Of a DNA stretch of 64,000 bases, positions 26,269-34,765 are shown one piece after another; the first letter of the stretch is position 1; each line of letters starts with the position of its first letter. Made by a program: the position numbers and the translations under genes. The DNA is from CBDCVO01 sp965223085. GTDB lineage: Bacteria > Pseudomonadota > Gammaproteobacteria > Ga0077536. The stretch is from positions 2,666,001-2,730,000 of the forward strand of contig OZ244981.1 of the NCBI GenBank assembly GCA_965223085.1. The letters are read 5' to 3'. The notes below the pieces were generated by a model. It was not told the origin of the DNA, did not search any database, and worked only from the letters and a program-made list of their open reading frames with translations.

Positions 26269-26451
26269 TTATTTGCCACCGGCCAAAACCATACCGGAGT
26301 TAGATTTCATTTCAAAATCGATTGGGCTGACATATCCGATTGCTGAATGACGGCGTCGCCGATTATAGGATATTTCGATGTGCTCGAAGATACCAGCGCG
26401 GGCCGCGCCGACATTGCGATAGCTTTCTGCATAGATGAGTTCGACTTTAAA
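26269..26451 (-). pseudogene. IS3-family OrfB C-terminal remnant
   Basis: The minus strand reads 'AGIFEHIEISYNRRRRHSAI' then 'GYVSPIDFE', the end of an IS3/IS407-type integrase-like transposase, with its own stop codon. The catalytic core is missing. Confidence 0.85.
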
Positions 26452-26573
26452 TCAGCTAAAGTAAGGACTCCATCGCGGTGGTAGTGGCGTAACGTTTCTT
26501 CTGTAAATTAGCGATGCTTCGAAGTGCTGAGCCATCCGGTCATCCTTTTGAAATGTCTTGGCTCCGAGATCAA

Positions 26574-26940
26574 GTGGACACGTCGCGGCATCGAGGTGGT
26601 CGAATTAGCCTGCGCGGCGCCCGAGCTTTTAAAAAGCGAATTCTCGGACGATATCGCCAAAGGAATCGATAGCTATACGCTTCGGCAGCCTCTTGGCGTT
26701 GTTACCGGTATCACGCCAATCAACTTTCCGATGATGGTACCGATGTGGATGTTCCCGGTTGCCCTGGTATGCGGTAATACGTTTGTGTTGAAACCCTCCG
26801 AGCGCGATCCCTCGGCCCCTACCTTCATTGCGGCGCTTCTCGCAGAAGCAGGGCTGCCGAGAGGTGCATTCAATGTCGTGCACGGCGATAAAGTAGCGGT
26901 GGACGCGCTGCTTGATCACCCGATTGTTAAGGCCATCCAT
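26574..26940 (+). pseudogene. Methylmalonate-semialdehyde dehydrogenase fragment
   Basis: About 120 codons of a CoA-acylating aldehyde dehydrogenase (MmsA-like): 'RRGIEVVELACAAPELLKSE', 'GIDSYTLRQPLGVVTGITP', 'PMWMFPVALVCGNTFVLKPS', 'FNVVHGDKVAVDALLDHP'. Both the N-terminus and the catalytic-Cys half are missing. Unrelated sequence follows 'VKAIHK'. Confidence 0.85.
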
Positions 26941-27034
26941 AAAATCAGCGAGATACGCATTACACCTCTCTCTACGACGAGCTTGTCAACGAATTTGACA
27001 GTAAACCTGCAAACGACGCGGGTTCTGCTCGGGC

Positions 27035-27160
27035 TGCAGGGCGGCGCCGGTACCGAAATCCAGTGTCAATCTGACGCGTTTCCGCGGTATATTCGCGCCC
27101 GATACTAAGCACCGGGCGTTGGTGACTCAGCACGACTCCGGGCTAACGGCGCGGCAACGA
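27035..27160 (+). pseudogene. Diverged IS91 C-terminal fragment
   Basis: 'VPKSSVNLTRFRGIFAPDTK' then 'HRALVT' matches the IS91 transposase segment VNLTRFHGVFAPNSKHRALVT, clearly diverged from the three main copies. Confidence 0.75.
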
Positions 27161-27299
27161 TGATGGCTGGAATGGCTGCGCGGGCAAGTGCTGAAAAGTA
27201 CGTCGGCGGGCAGCAACACCCCATGACAAATTCACCGGGTGTGGATTCGGACGCGCCCAGTACGCCCGAACGGGGCGTGCCATGGAGGGCGCGCATCCG

Positions 27300-27475
27300 A
27301 GCGTGTCAGGTTGACTCGCGGTGTCGGCACCAGCGCCGCCAGTCGGGCAATGAAGTCGAGGGGTGCGAAGATGACATGTGTGGTGCCGTCTCGGCACGGC
27401 GTCTTCAGGTGATAACGAATGTTGCCGTGCGGTGTGAGTGACAGGCGTTGCTCCGCAATGGCCGGCCGACACCTC
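27300..27475 (-). pseudogene. Diverged IS91 fragment, opposite strand
   Basis: The minus strand reads 'RLSLTPHGNIRYHLKTPCRD' and 'VIFAPLDFIARLAALVP', then 'TPRVNLTR', corresponding to the segment upstream of the previous fragment but in inverted orientation. With 27035-27160 it suggests an inversion within an older IS91 copy. Confidence 0.75.
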
Positions 27476-27531
27476 AGCCTCCTCTACAAACACCGCAATA
27501 GAGTGGGAGTGACTGGTACTGGCAGGCAATG

Positions 27532-29350
27532 TCTGGCACTGGCTGGCATTTCATCCGAGGCTTGGAGATCCCGCATACAGGCGTAGACTTATCGGAAACC
27601 CAATAACGCAAGGAAGCGGATCATGTCCCAGGTGGCGGCCAGGATGGCCAGCCGGGAGCGGGATGCTGGTCGTTACCAGCGCCACCGGCCCGAGCAAACC
27701 CTGCTCTATCGGATCGTCGAAGAATATTACCCGGCATTCGCTGCGCTTATGGCGGAGCAGGGCAGGGAACTGCCGGGCTATGTACAACGAGAATTCGAGG
27801 GCTACCTCAAATGCGGTCGGTTGGAACACGGCTTTTTGCGGGTGCGCTGTGAGTCCTGCCATGCCGAGCACCTGGTTGCTTTCAGCTGCAAACGAAGGGG
27901 CTTCTGTCCCCGTTGTGGCGCGCGGCGCATGGCCGAGAGTGCGGCGCTGCTGGTGGACGAGGTCTTTCCCGCACAGCCGGTGCGCCAATGGGTGCTGAGC
28001 GTTCCGTTCCCCTTGCGTTTCCTGTTCGCCAGCCGGTCCGAGATCATGGGGCGTGTGCTGGGCATTGTCTACCGCGTCATCGCCACTCACCTGATTAGGA
28101 AGTCAGGGTATACCCACAGGACGGCCCGCACGGGTGCGGTCACCCTGATCCAGCGCTTCGGCTCGGCGCTGAACCTCAACATCCACTTTCACATGCTGTT
28201 CCTCGATGGCGTGTATGTCGAGCAATCCCACGGCTCAGCGCGTTTCCGTTGGGTCAAGGCACCGACCAGCCAGGAGCTCAGCCAGCTGGCGCATACCCTT
28301 GCCCGGCGGGTGGGCCGCTTTCTGGAACGCCAGGGTCTGCTGGAACGGGACGCGGAGAACAGCTACCTGGCCTCGGTTGCGGTGGACGACGAGGCGATGA
28401 CGCCACTGCTGGGTCATTCCATCACTTACCGCATTGCGGTCGGCCCACAGGCGGGACGCAAGGTGTTCACTTTGCAAACTCTGCCGGCCAGTGACGAGCC
28501 GTTTGATGAGGGGGTCGGCAAGGTGGCTGGGTTTAGCCTGCATGCCGGGGTGGCGGCCAGGGCCGATGAATGCAAGAAGCTCGAACGCCTGTGCCGGTAC
28601 ATCAGTCGCCCGGCAGTATCCGAGAAGCGACTGTCGCTGTTGCGCAATGGCCATGTGCGCTACGAACTCAAGACACCGTACCGCGATGGCACCACGCATG
28701 TGATTTTTGAGCCGCTGGATTTCATCGCAAGACTGGCGGCGCTGGTGCCGAAGCCGCGTGTGAACCTTACCCGGTTTCATGGGGTGTTTGCACCCAACAG
28801 TAAGCACCGAGCATTGGTGACACCGGCCAAGCGGGGCAGGGGCAACACGGCCAGGGTAGCCGATGAACTGTCAACACCCGCCGAACGGCGAGCGTCGATG
28901 ACCTGGGCACAGCGACTCAAGCGTGTTTTCAACATCGATATCGAGACCTGCAGTGAATGCGCTGGCGCCATGAAAGTCATCGCCTGCATCGAGGCCCCGG
29001 TGGTGATCAAGCAGATCCTCGATCACCTGGAGCAGAAAGCCGAAACCAGCGAGTCCAGAGTGTTACCTGAAAACCGAGCACCGCCGGTTGAGTTGCCGCA
29101 GGGGCTGTTTGACTGACGAGCCCGAAAACAACGGTTCCAACCAGGATGCTGCGCTCACGTCACCGCGGCAGGGATTCGTCGTTCTGGATGTCGGAAAAGG
29201 AGCCGCTTGTGGAAAGAGGAGGCTAAGTTTTCAGTGTTGCCGGCTCCCTGTCAGCCGGATTCGGGGTGGATTGCATGGTTGCCGAGAGAGTCAACAGCAG
29301 TCAGAAGCTGTTGAACGTGGGTGAAAAGGGCGTTTATTCTTCCTATACGC
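27532..29350 (+). mobile_element. IS91-family element, copy 2 (uninterrupted)
   Basis: 1819 bp when measured with the same left offset as copies 1 and 3. The right end is intact through the oriIS-like tail. The leftmost ~90 bases are clearly different from copies 1 and 3 although still alignable near ggcgtagact, so the left end was exchanged with another family member. Confidence 0.8.
27623..29116 (+). CDS. tnpA: IS91-family HUH transposase (copy 2)
   Basis: 497 residues, identical to copy 1 except for very few positions (for example Tyr instead of His at residue 163). Zinc-binding cysteines, the HFH motif (188-190) and Tyr326 are all present. With its intact right end this is the best candidate for an autonomous element in the window. 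Confidence 0.95.
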   Translation: MSQVAARMASRERDAGRYQRHRPEQTLLYRIVEEYYPAFAALMAEQGRELPGYVQREFEGYLKCGRLEHGFLRVRCESCHAEHLVAFSCKRRGFCPRCGARRMAESAALLVDEVFPAQPVRQWVLSVPFPLRFLFASRSEIMGRVLGIVYRVIATHLIRKSGYTHRTARTGAVTLIQRFGSALNLNIHFHMLFLDGVYVEQSHGSARFRWVKAPTSQELSQLAHTLARRVGRFLERQGLLERDAENSYLASVAVDDEAMTPLLGHSITYRIAVGPQAGRKVFTLQTLPASDEPFDEGVGKVAGFSLHAGVAARADECKKLERLCRYISRPAVSEKRLSLLRNGHVRYELKTPYRDGTTHVIFEPLDFIARLAALVPKPRVNLTRFHGVFAPNSKHRALVTPAKRGRGNTARVADELSTPAERRASMTWAQRLKRVFNIDIETCSECAGAMKVIACIEAPVVIKQILDHLEQKAETSESRVLPENRAPPVELPQGLFD

Positions 29351-29370
29351 ATCAGAAAGAAGAGCAAGAA

Positions 29371-29406
29371 AAGAGCCTCATGCCGCGCACGGCAAGCGGC
29401 TTTTTT
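29371..29406 (+). terminator. Rho-independent terminator after IS91 copy 2
   Basis: gccgc (29382-29386) and gcggc (29396-29400) form a stem followed by six T (29401-29406); an outer A-rich/T-rich pairing (aaaagagcc/ggctttttt) extends it. Confidence 0.6.
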
Positions 29407-29850
29407 GGGCCGCGCCGCGGCGGCAAATGGCTGCCAAAAAGGAGTAAATTTTCTCGCCAAAATTTGGACAAATTAACTCAGAAAATTCTCGACCAAACGT
29501 ACGCAATTGACGGAGTAGGGTAGGGCAGTGACCAGTGAAAAATCGACACTCAAGATCAAGGGCGGGAAATGTCGAACGCAAGGCAGGCTCATCGGTGGTT
29601 GCATTTTTCCCAGCCGTGCGGACACAGTATAGTCGCTTTCTATCCAGCCAAACTCATTTTCTGCCGACCCGAACAGGCTGAAAATTGTGACGAATTTTCG
29701 GGCTAGAGGCGACAAAAATACACCGGTAGGCGTACTGTTAAACATCGGCAGGGTGGGGAGGTTCGCTGAGCCAACCGCCAGCCCAGAGAATGGGCGCCTA
29801 CGCGGGACAGTGACCACCGGCGGGCTCAACCAAGGCTGCCATGACTTGCT
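29407..29850. other. Non-coding stretch before the toxin-antitoxin pair
   Basis: About 440 bases. No supported gene; several minus-strand open frames lack family motifs. Confidence 0.45.
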
Positions 29851-29876
29851 TAATGATAACATATAAGTTACCATTA
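29851..29876. promoter_or_regulatory. Toxin-antitoxin operator
   Basis: taatgataac (29851-29860) and gttaccatta (29867-29876) are inverted with 9 of 10 matches around the centre atataa, ending 3 bases before the toxin ATG. This is the usual place for autorepression by the antitoxin or toxin-antitoxin complex. Confidence 0.65.
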
Positions 29877-29879
29877 TAG

Positions 29880-30209
29880 ATGTACACGATCGAAGAGTAT
29901 TTGGATGAGCATGACCACTCGGCTTTTGCGGTTTGGTTCGAAGATCTCAATGCGGAGGCCGCCGCTAAGGTGACCGTCGCGCTGACTAAACTTGAACAAG
30001 GTTTGGGTGACACCAAATCAGTGGGCGAGGGCGTTCAGGAGCTGCGGATCGACTTCGGGCCAGGCTACCGGGTCTATTTTGGCAAGAGCGAAAAGACCCT
30101 CATCATTTTGCTGTGCGGAGGCACAAAACGAAAGCAGAATAGGGACATCGCACGGGCCAAACGCGATTGGAAAGCGTTTAAGGCCCGTAAGAGGAAAGGA
30201 GCGCACTAA
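29880..30209 (+). CDS. RelE/HigB-type toxin (addiction-module killer protein)
   Basis: 109 residues of the RelE/ParE superfamily, HigB-like 'addiction module killer' subgroup: 'FAVWFEDLNAEAAAKVTVAL', 'GVQELRIDFGPGYRVYF', 'LIILLCGGTKRKQNRDIARA'. Such toxins are usually ribosome-dependent mRNA endonucleases. Toxin first and antitoxin second is the normal order for this subgroup. The stop overlaps the antitoxin start as TAATG. Confidence 0.92.
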   Translation: MYTIEEYLDEHDHSAFAVWFEDLNAEAAAKVTVALTKLEQGLGDTKSVGEGVQELRIDFGPGYRVYFGKSEKTLIILLCGGTKRKQNRDIARAKRDWKAFKARKRKGAH

Positions 30210-30523
30210 TGCCGCTAACACGTGATTTTAAAGAGACGATTCAAGCCCGGGTTGATAGCGACCCTGAATTTCGCGTCGCGCTGTTACGCGAAGCGGTGGC
30301 GTGTATTCTTGACGGTGATCTCGATACCGGCAAATCCGTGCTGCGTGATTACATCAATGCCACCATTGGTTTTCCGGCCTTGGCCGATGAACTGGATAAG
30401 GAAAAAAACAGTCTGATGAGAATGCTGGCGCCGAGCGGCAACCCGACCATGGCCAACTTATCCGCGATTCTCCAGCACTTAAAGGACGCGGAGGGCGTTG
30501 AGTTTGAGCTGCGTGTGGCCTAA
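30209..30523 (+). CDS. HigA-like antitoxin (addiction-module antidote)
   Basis: 104 residues with a C-terminal Xre-type helix-turn-helix ('LMRMLAPSGNPTMANLSAIL') and the N-terminal 'DFKETIQARVDSDPEFRVALLREAV' region typical of the family (part shown). It neutralises the toxin and binds the operator upstream. Start and toxin stop share one base, so translation is coupled. Confidence 0.92.
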   Translation: MPLTRDFKETIQARVDSDPEFRVALLREAVACILDGDLDTGKSVLRDYINATIGFPALADELDKEKNSLMRMLAPSGNPTMANLSAILQHLKDAEGVEFELRVA

Positions 30524-30652
30524 CGGTGGGTTAGATCCGAGTATTGGGGAGATCTCAAGTATCGGCGTGTCTTCTTTGGCTAGGTGACGATCCACACATG
30601 TTCGTTCATTATCGGACGTCGATTGCTATCGTTTGCCTTAGAGAAGAAAAAT

Positions 30653-31162
30653 ATGGTTGACACACTCGCTCAACGCATCCCGGTTGCCGAACTCTACGAC
30701 ACCGGCGTTTCCCTCACGATCACGCTGCAATCAAACAGGCTATTGGCAGCGGATGTGCGCGCCGCTCTAACATGGATGAGCGGGGTTGCCGATGGCATTA
30801 ACGCGCAGTTGCGCGACGAATCCAATTGGTTTGCGGAGGAGGGCGGCGAATTCTATGTCATTCCTGAAGTGAGCTTTGCACAAGGCTCACTGAAAATCAT
30901 TGCCAAGCTCAAGTCGAGCTACAAGGAACTATCCGAAAAGGCGAAAGACCGGGTAACGCAGATTTTGGTAGCAGTAATTATCGCGACCGGCACTATTACT
31001 GGCGGGGTATTGGCAAAAGATGGTGAAACGATGGAGTTACCGCCACCGGTCGACCTTGTAGAGCAGCCAGAAATGAATTGTACCAAGGCCACGCACCACG
31101 CCATTAGCGCATGGCGGAGCGCGCAAGAGGACTGGGACAAATCGACAACGATGTGCCGTTGA
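30653..31162 (+). CDS. Hypothetical protein with one membrane segment
   Basis: 169 residues from ATG 30653, which begins the plausible coding part (an upstream ATG at 30584 adds residues with no ribosome-binding site). A soluble N-terminal half ('SLTITLQSNRLLAADVRAAL', 'GGEFYVIPEVSFAQGSLKII') is followed by a hydrophobic segment (ILVAVIIATGTITGGVLA) and a polar tail. No family recognised. The next frame (31111-31299) continues codon-like sequence, so the 3' end may be frameshifted or replaced before IS91 copy 3. Confidence 0.5.
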   Translation: MVDTLAQRIPVAELYDTGVSLTITLQSNRLLAADVRAALTWMSGVADGINAQLRDESNWFAEEGGEFYVIPEVSFAQGSLKIIAKLKSSYKELSEKAKDRVTQILVAVIIATGTITGGVLAKDGETMELPPPVDLVEQPEMNCTKATHHAISAWRSAQEDWDKSTTMCR

Positions 31163-31329
31163 CGATCGAGATTGAATGCGAAGGTCAGCACTACAGTTTT
31201 CACGGTCGGCAGCTAAACCAACCCGTACCCTTAGCGCCCGCACTTTTACTTTGCCCGCAGGCGATTTCACGCTGCGGCTTCGAAGCACATGCTCACTGAT
31301 ATATTTGCCAACCGGTATCTTGACCATGT

Positions 31330-32539
31330 AGCTGCGGGTCGGCATCACCGGCTGAGTGCATCAAGGTCCAGCAAACTGGCGTAGACTCTCTGGAATCACA
31401 GTAACGCAAGGACGCGGATCATGCCCCATGTGGCGGCCAGGATGGCCACCCGGGACAGGGATGCTGGTCGTTACCAGCGCCACCGGCCCGAGCAAACCCT
31501 GCTCTATCGGATCGTCGAAGAATATTACCCGGCATTCGCTGCGCTTATGGCGGAGCAGGGCAGGGAACTGCCGGGCTATGTACAACGAGAATTCGAGGGC
31601 TACCTCAAATGCGGCCGGTTGGAACACGGCTTTTTGCGGGTGCGCTGTGAGTCCTGCCATGCCGAGCACCTGGTTGCTTTCAGCTGCAAACGAAGGGGCT
31701 TCTGTCCCCGTTGTGGCGCGCGGCGCATGGCCGAGAGTGCGGCGCTGCTGGTGGACGAGGTCTTTCCCGCACAGCCGGTGCGCCAATGGGTGCTGAGCGT
31801 TCCGTTCCCCTTGCGTTTCCTGTTCGCCAGCCGGTCCGAGATCATGGGGCGTGTGCTGGGCATTGTCTACCGCGTCATCGCCACTCACCTGATTAGGAAG
31901 TCAGGGTATACCCACAGGACGGCCCGCACGGGTGCGGTCACCCTGATCCAGCGCTTCGGCTCGGCGCTGAACCTCAACATCCACTTTCACATGCTGTTCC
32001 TCGATGGCGTGTATGTCGAGCAATCCCACGGCTCAGCGCGTTTCCGTTGGGTCAAGGCACCGACCAGCCAGGAGCTCAGCCAGCTGGCGCATACCCTTGC
32101 CCGGCGGGTGGGCCGCTTTCTGGAACGCCAGGGTCTGCTGGAACGGGACGCGGAGAACAGCTACCTGGCCTCGGTTGCGGTGGACGACGAGGCGATGACG
32201 CCACTGCTGGGTCATTCCATCACTTACCGCATTGCGGTCGGCCCACAGGCGGGACGCAAGGTGTTCACTTTGCAAACTCTGCCGGCCAGTGACGAGCCGT
32301 TTGATGAGGGGGTCGGCAAGGTGGCTGGGTTTAGCCTGCATGCCGGGGTGGCGGCCAGGGCCGATGAATGCAAGAAGCTCGAACGCCTGTGCCGGTACAT
32401 CAGTCGCCCGGCAGTATCCGAGAAGCGACTGTCGTTAACACGAGGCGGCAACGTGCGCTACCAGCTCAAGACACCGTACCGCGATGGCACCACGCATGTG
32501 ATTTTTGAGCCGCTGGATTTCATCGCAAGACTGGCGGCG
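31330..32539 (+). mobile_element. IS91-family element, copy 3, truncated and chimeric
   Basis: The left end is the same as copy 1. It matches copies 1 and 2 until 32539, where it joins LysR sequence; the right third and oriIS are missing. A short patch (about 32436-32463) differs sharply from the other copies and resembles the diverged remnant at 27300-27475, a sign of gene conversion. Confidence 0.85.
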
Positions 32540-32683
32540 GCATGGAAATCCGAAAAGGCCGGTAGACTTGGCAAAATATCGTTGTCTGCATTACACCGAC
32601 AAGGGGGCGGCGATGTGGCGCTACCGTACAGCACGTGGCAAAACCGGCAGCGTGCGAGTGCAATCCGGGCTGCAAGCGAATAA
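31421..32683 (+). pseudogene. Truncated IS91 transposase (copy 3)
   Basis: 420 codons: residues 1-373 correspond to IS91 transposase, including the HFH motif and Tyr326. The remaining ~47 residues are an out-of-frame reading of a LysR gene. The C-terminal CSEC domain is lost. It might still make a protein, but without oriIS it cannot move itself. Confidence 0.85.
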
Positions 32684-32912
32684 TGGTGATTTTCTCGTGC
32701 AAGCCGCGGTTCGAGGTTTGGGGGTAATTCGACAACCGCGTTTCATGACCTCAGAAGCAATCGATGCAGGCCTACTCGAATCGGCGCTAACGCAGTTTAA
32801 ATGGTTCGATCTGACCGCTTATGTCGTCTATCCGCAAACGCGCCATTTGCCCTGCCGTATTCGTAGGCTGATCGATTTCCTGGCATTACGGTGGAGGAAT
32901 TCTCTGTTTTAG
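32541..32912 (+). pseudogene. LysR-type regulator C-terminal fragment
   Basis: 'HGNPKRPVDLAKYRCLHYTD', 'SGLQANNGDFLVQAAVRGLG' and 'PQTRHLPCRIRRLIDFL' are the effector-binding C-terminal half of a CrgA/AaeR-like LysR regulator. It starts directly at the IS91 junction at 32540 and ends in a normal stop. Not the same subfamily as the GcvA-like fragment at 10784. Confidence 0.85.
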
Positions 32913-32995
32913 CAGCGCGCCCGAATGCCTAGTCCCAGTGGCTGAGCTAATACATACGTCGTGTTGCCATATCCGGGAAGTGAAATGTGCGCATG

Positions 32996-33202
32996 TTAAT
33001 TGTTGTCATCTGCATTTTCCGGATCAGGTTTTTCGTTTCCGGCTTTATACGATGTTATTGCCGCATCGATGGCCAATTCGGAGGCAGCCCAAACGGCAAC
33101 GCCGACACCGGCGCAACCGCTGATCGAGCACCCGAGCGCGCAGCATAGAATGAAGGTCGCCGGCGTCGTTAATCTTGAGCGCAAATTACCCTCCCATTCC
33201 AT
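32996..33202 (-). CDS. Small lipoprotein
   Basis: 68 residues. A basic start, a hydrophobic stretch and a lipobox-like 'SISGC' give a mature peptide beginning CAGVGVAVWAASELAI, with small-residue spacing like a glycine-zipper. Acidic, Asp/Asn-rich end. No family assigned. Confidence 0.5.
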   Translation of the reverse strand: MEWEGNLRSRLTTPATFILCCALGCSISGCAGVGVAVWAASELAIDAAITSYKAGNEKPDPENADDNN

Positions 33203-33290
33203 TTCTATTACCGCGCTTTGTCCGCGAGTCGGCGCGGATCGACTCAGTCTAACTCACATCGGGTTCGTCGGCCCGGGCACGAGAAACCGT

Positions 33291-33743
33291 TTACAAATCA
33301 CCGACGATATTGATGCTTCCGGTCATACCTTGTGCCTCGTGGTCGTTCTTGTGGCAGAAAAGCTTGAGGTCTGTCCCTTTCGTCATAGGGTAAAAAAACC
33401 ATTCAACCGTCGTGCCTGGCTTTATTTCCAGATCGTGAATTGCGCCATGTACCTCCACCGCGGTTTTGCCCTGCTGGTCCAACACTTCCACTTTACGGGT
33501 GAAAATATGCGTTGCAAAAGCATCCGACGTGAAATAATGGGCGTGAGGGCTAGGGTTGTGCAGGATGAGCTTGTAGTACGTCCCTCTCCGGAATGTGAGG
33601 GTCGCGGGGACGAATCTCATTTCTCCGTCTGCGGTGCCGACGCTGACGTCGACTGCCGTTGCTTTTGGCCCGTGACGCTGTTCGGCGTAGACAGCCAAGG
33701 ACGTTAGGATTAAACAGACCGCGATTAGGCGCAGAATTCTCAA
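33291..33743 (-). CDS. Periplasmic cupredoxin-like protein
   Basis: 150 residues with a signal peptide (cleavage after AVYA). The cupredoxin copper ligands can be placed: His67/His69 in 'NPSPHAHYF', then Cys130-x4-His135-x4-Met140 in 'LFCHKNDHEAQGM', a type 1 copper arrangement. Likely a copper-binding electron carrier or copper chaperone. 89 bases separate it from the small lipoprotein on the same strand, which could share its transcript. Confidence 0.8.
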   Translation of the reverse strand: MRILRLIAVCLILTSLAVYAEQRHGPKATAVDVSVGTADGEMRFVPATLTFRRGTYYKLILHNPSPHAHYFTSDAFATHIFTRKVEVLDQQGKTAVEVHGAIHDLEIKPGTTVEWFFYPMTKGTDLKLFCHKNDHEAQGMTGSINIVGDL

Positions 33744-33795
33744 GGCAAGCTCGAATGTCTAATTGTAACCGCGTTTAGAATAGCACAGACCAGCG

Positions 33796-33810
33796 GTCTG
33801 TCGGACTAGG
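33796..33810. repeat. Short dispersed repeat gtctgtcggactagg
   Basis: Nearly the same word (gtctgtcggacttagg) is at 37935-37950, and its first ten bases, slightly changed, are inverted at 58273-58282. It may be the terminus of a small mobile or REP-type element. Confidence 0.35.
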
Positions 33811-33937
33811 GGGGTGGGCAGCCGAGCCGGTGTGGGGATGAAGCCAGGTAAACGTTCGTTCCGCCGCAGTCCCTGTGGGCATCGCCAGCGCGAGCGGCTA
33901 AACTTGTTAATAACTTAGAGGGGACGGAGGGTTCGCT

Positions 33938-34375
33938 ATGCATACCGTTGCTCAGCTCCTTGCACACAAAGGTTACGAGATATGGGATATCGGCCCGGAC
34001 GAGTCGGTGTTTAAAGCACTAGAAACCATGGCGAAGCACGACGTTGGTGCGCTCGTTGTGATGGAAGGCGGCAAACTCTGTGGGATCGTCAGCGAGCGGG
34101 ATTACGCGCGTAAGGTTATCCTCGAGGGCAAACGGTCCGAAGACACAAAAGTGCGAGATATTATGACCAGGAAGGTCGTCTGTACCACGCTTGAACATAC
34201 GGTTCCAGAGTGCTTTGCGTTGATGACCGAAAAAAGGATCCGTCACCTGCCGGTAATCGACCATAAAAAAGTCGTTGCTATCTTGTCGATCGGAGACTGC
34301 GTTAAAGCGACGATACAAGAGCAACAATTTGTAATTCAGCAGTTAGAAAACTATATAAGCGGCATTCCGCACTGA
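33938..34375 (+). CDS. CBS-domain-pair protein
   Basis: 145 residues that are almost entirely two CBS motifs: 'SVFKALETMAKHDVGALVVM..GIVSERDYARKVIL' and 'TTLEHTVPECFALMTEKRIRHLPVID' (parts). Stand-alone CBS pairs bind adenine nucleotides and often sense energy or stress status. No partner domain. Monocistronic. Confidence 0.9.
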   Translation: MHTVAQLLAHKGYEIWDIGPDESVFKALETMAKHDVGALVVMEGGKLCGIVSERDYARKVILEGKRSEDTKVRDIMTRKVVCTTLEHTVPECFALMTEKRIRHLPVIDHKKVVAILSIGDCVKATIQEQQFVIQQLENYISGIPH

Positions 34376-34765
34376 CGATTAGCATCGCGGTAGGAGTCAC
34401 GTTTCCTCTCCGTTCGACCCGCGCATCGTGTTCGCCAAAATGCGTTCGGTGTGACCTACCCCAGCTTGCTATTCGGTTTGATTTCCGTGGATAGATAAAA
34501 CAGATGCACGGGTGCGTGGCGTGCCTCCGGTTGCATGACGCGCCGTTGCGTTGCCGAGTAGGTCGTAGAACAGGCGATGGATCGTTATCTCTGCGATGAG
34601 ATTCGATCCAGTAGGACCAAACTTTGAGTTGGATCGGTAAATCGTTCCTGAAGTTCGGGCGAGACGCTGATTGGTAAGTTAGGTGAGCGCTAATGCAAAC
34701 AAAAAGTGGTGGCTTAAGATGACAATATCAGCGCCGTGTGACGGTAAAAAAACACGGCTCTACTA
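34376..34765. other. Intergenic region before the asparagine-synthase-like gene
   Basis: 390 bases without a supported gene. Near its end gccgtgt (34733-34739) and acacggc (34752-34758) can form a small hairpin just before the ATG at 34766. Confidence 0.4.

Noticed and set aside
10784..32912. One LysR gene split by the IS91-bounded island, with its N-terminal half at 10.8 kb and C-terminal half at 32.5 kb
   Set aside because: The N-terminal piece is GcvA-like while the C-terminal piece is CrgA/AaeR-like, and other gene fragments lie between the N-terminal piece and IS91 copy 1. They are probably two different genes.
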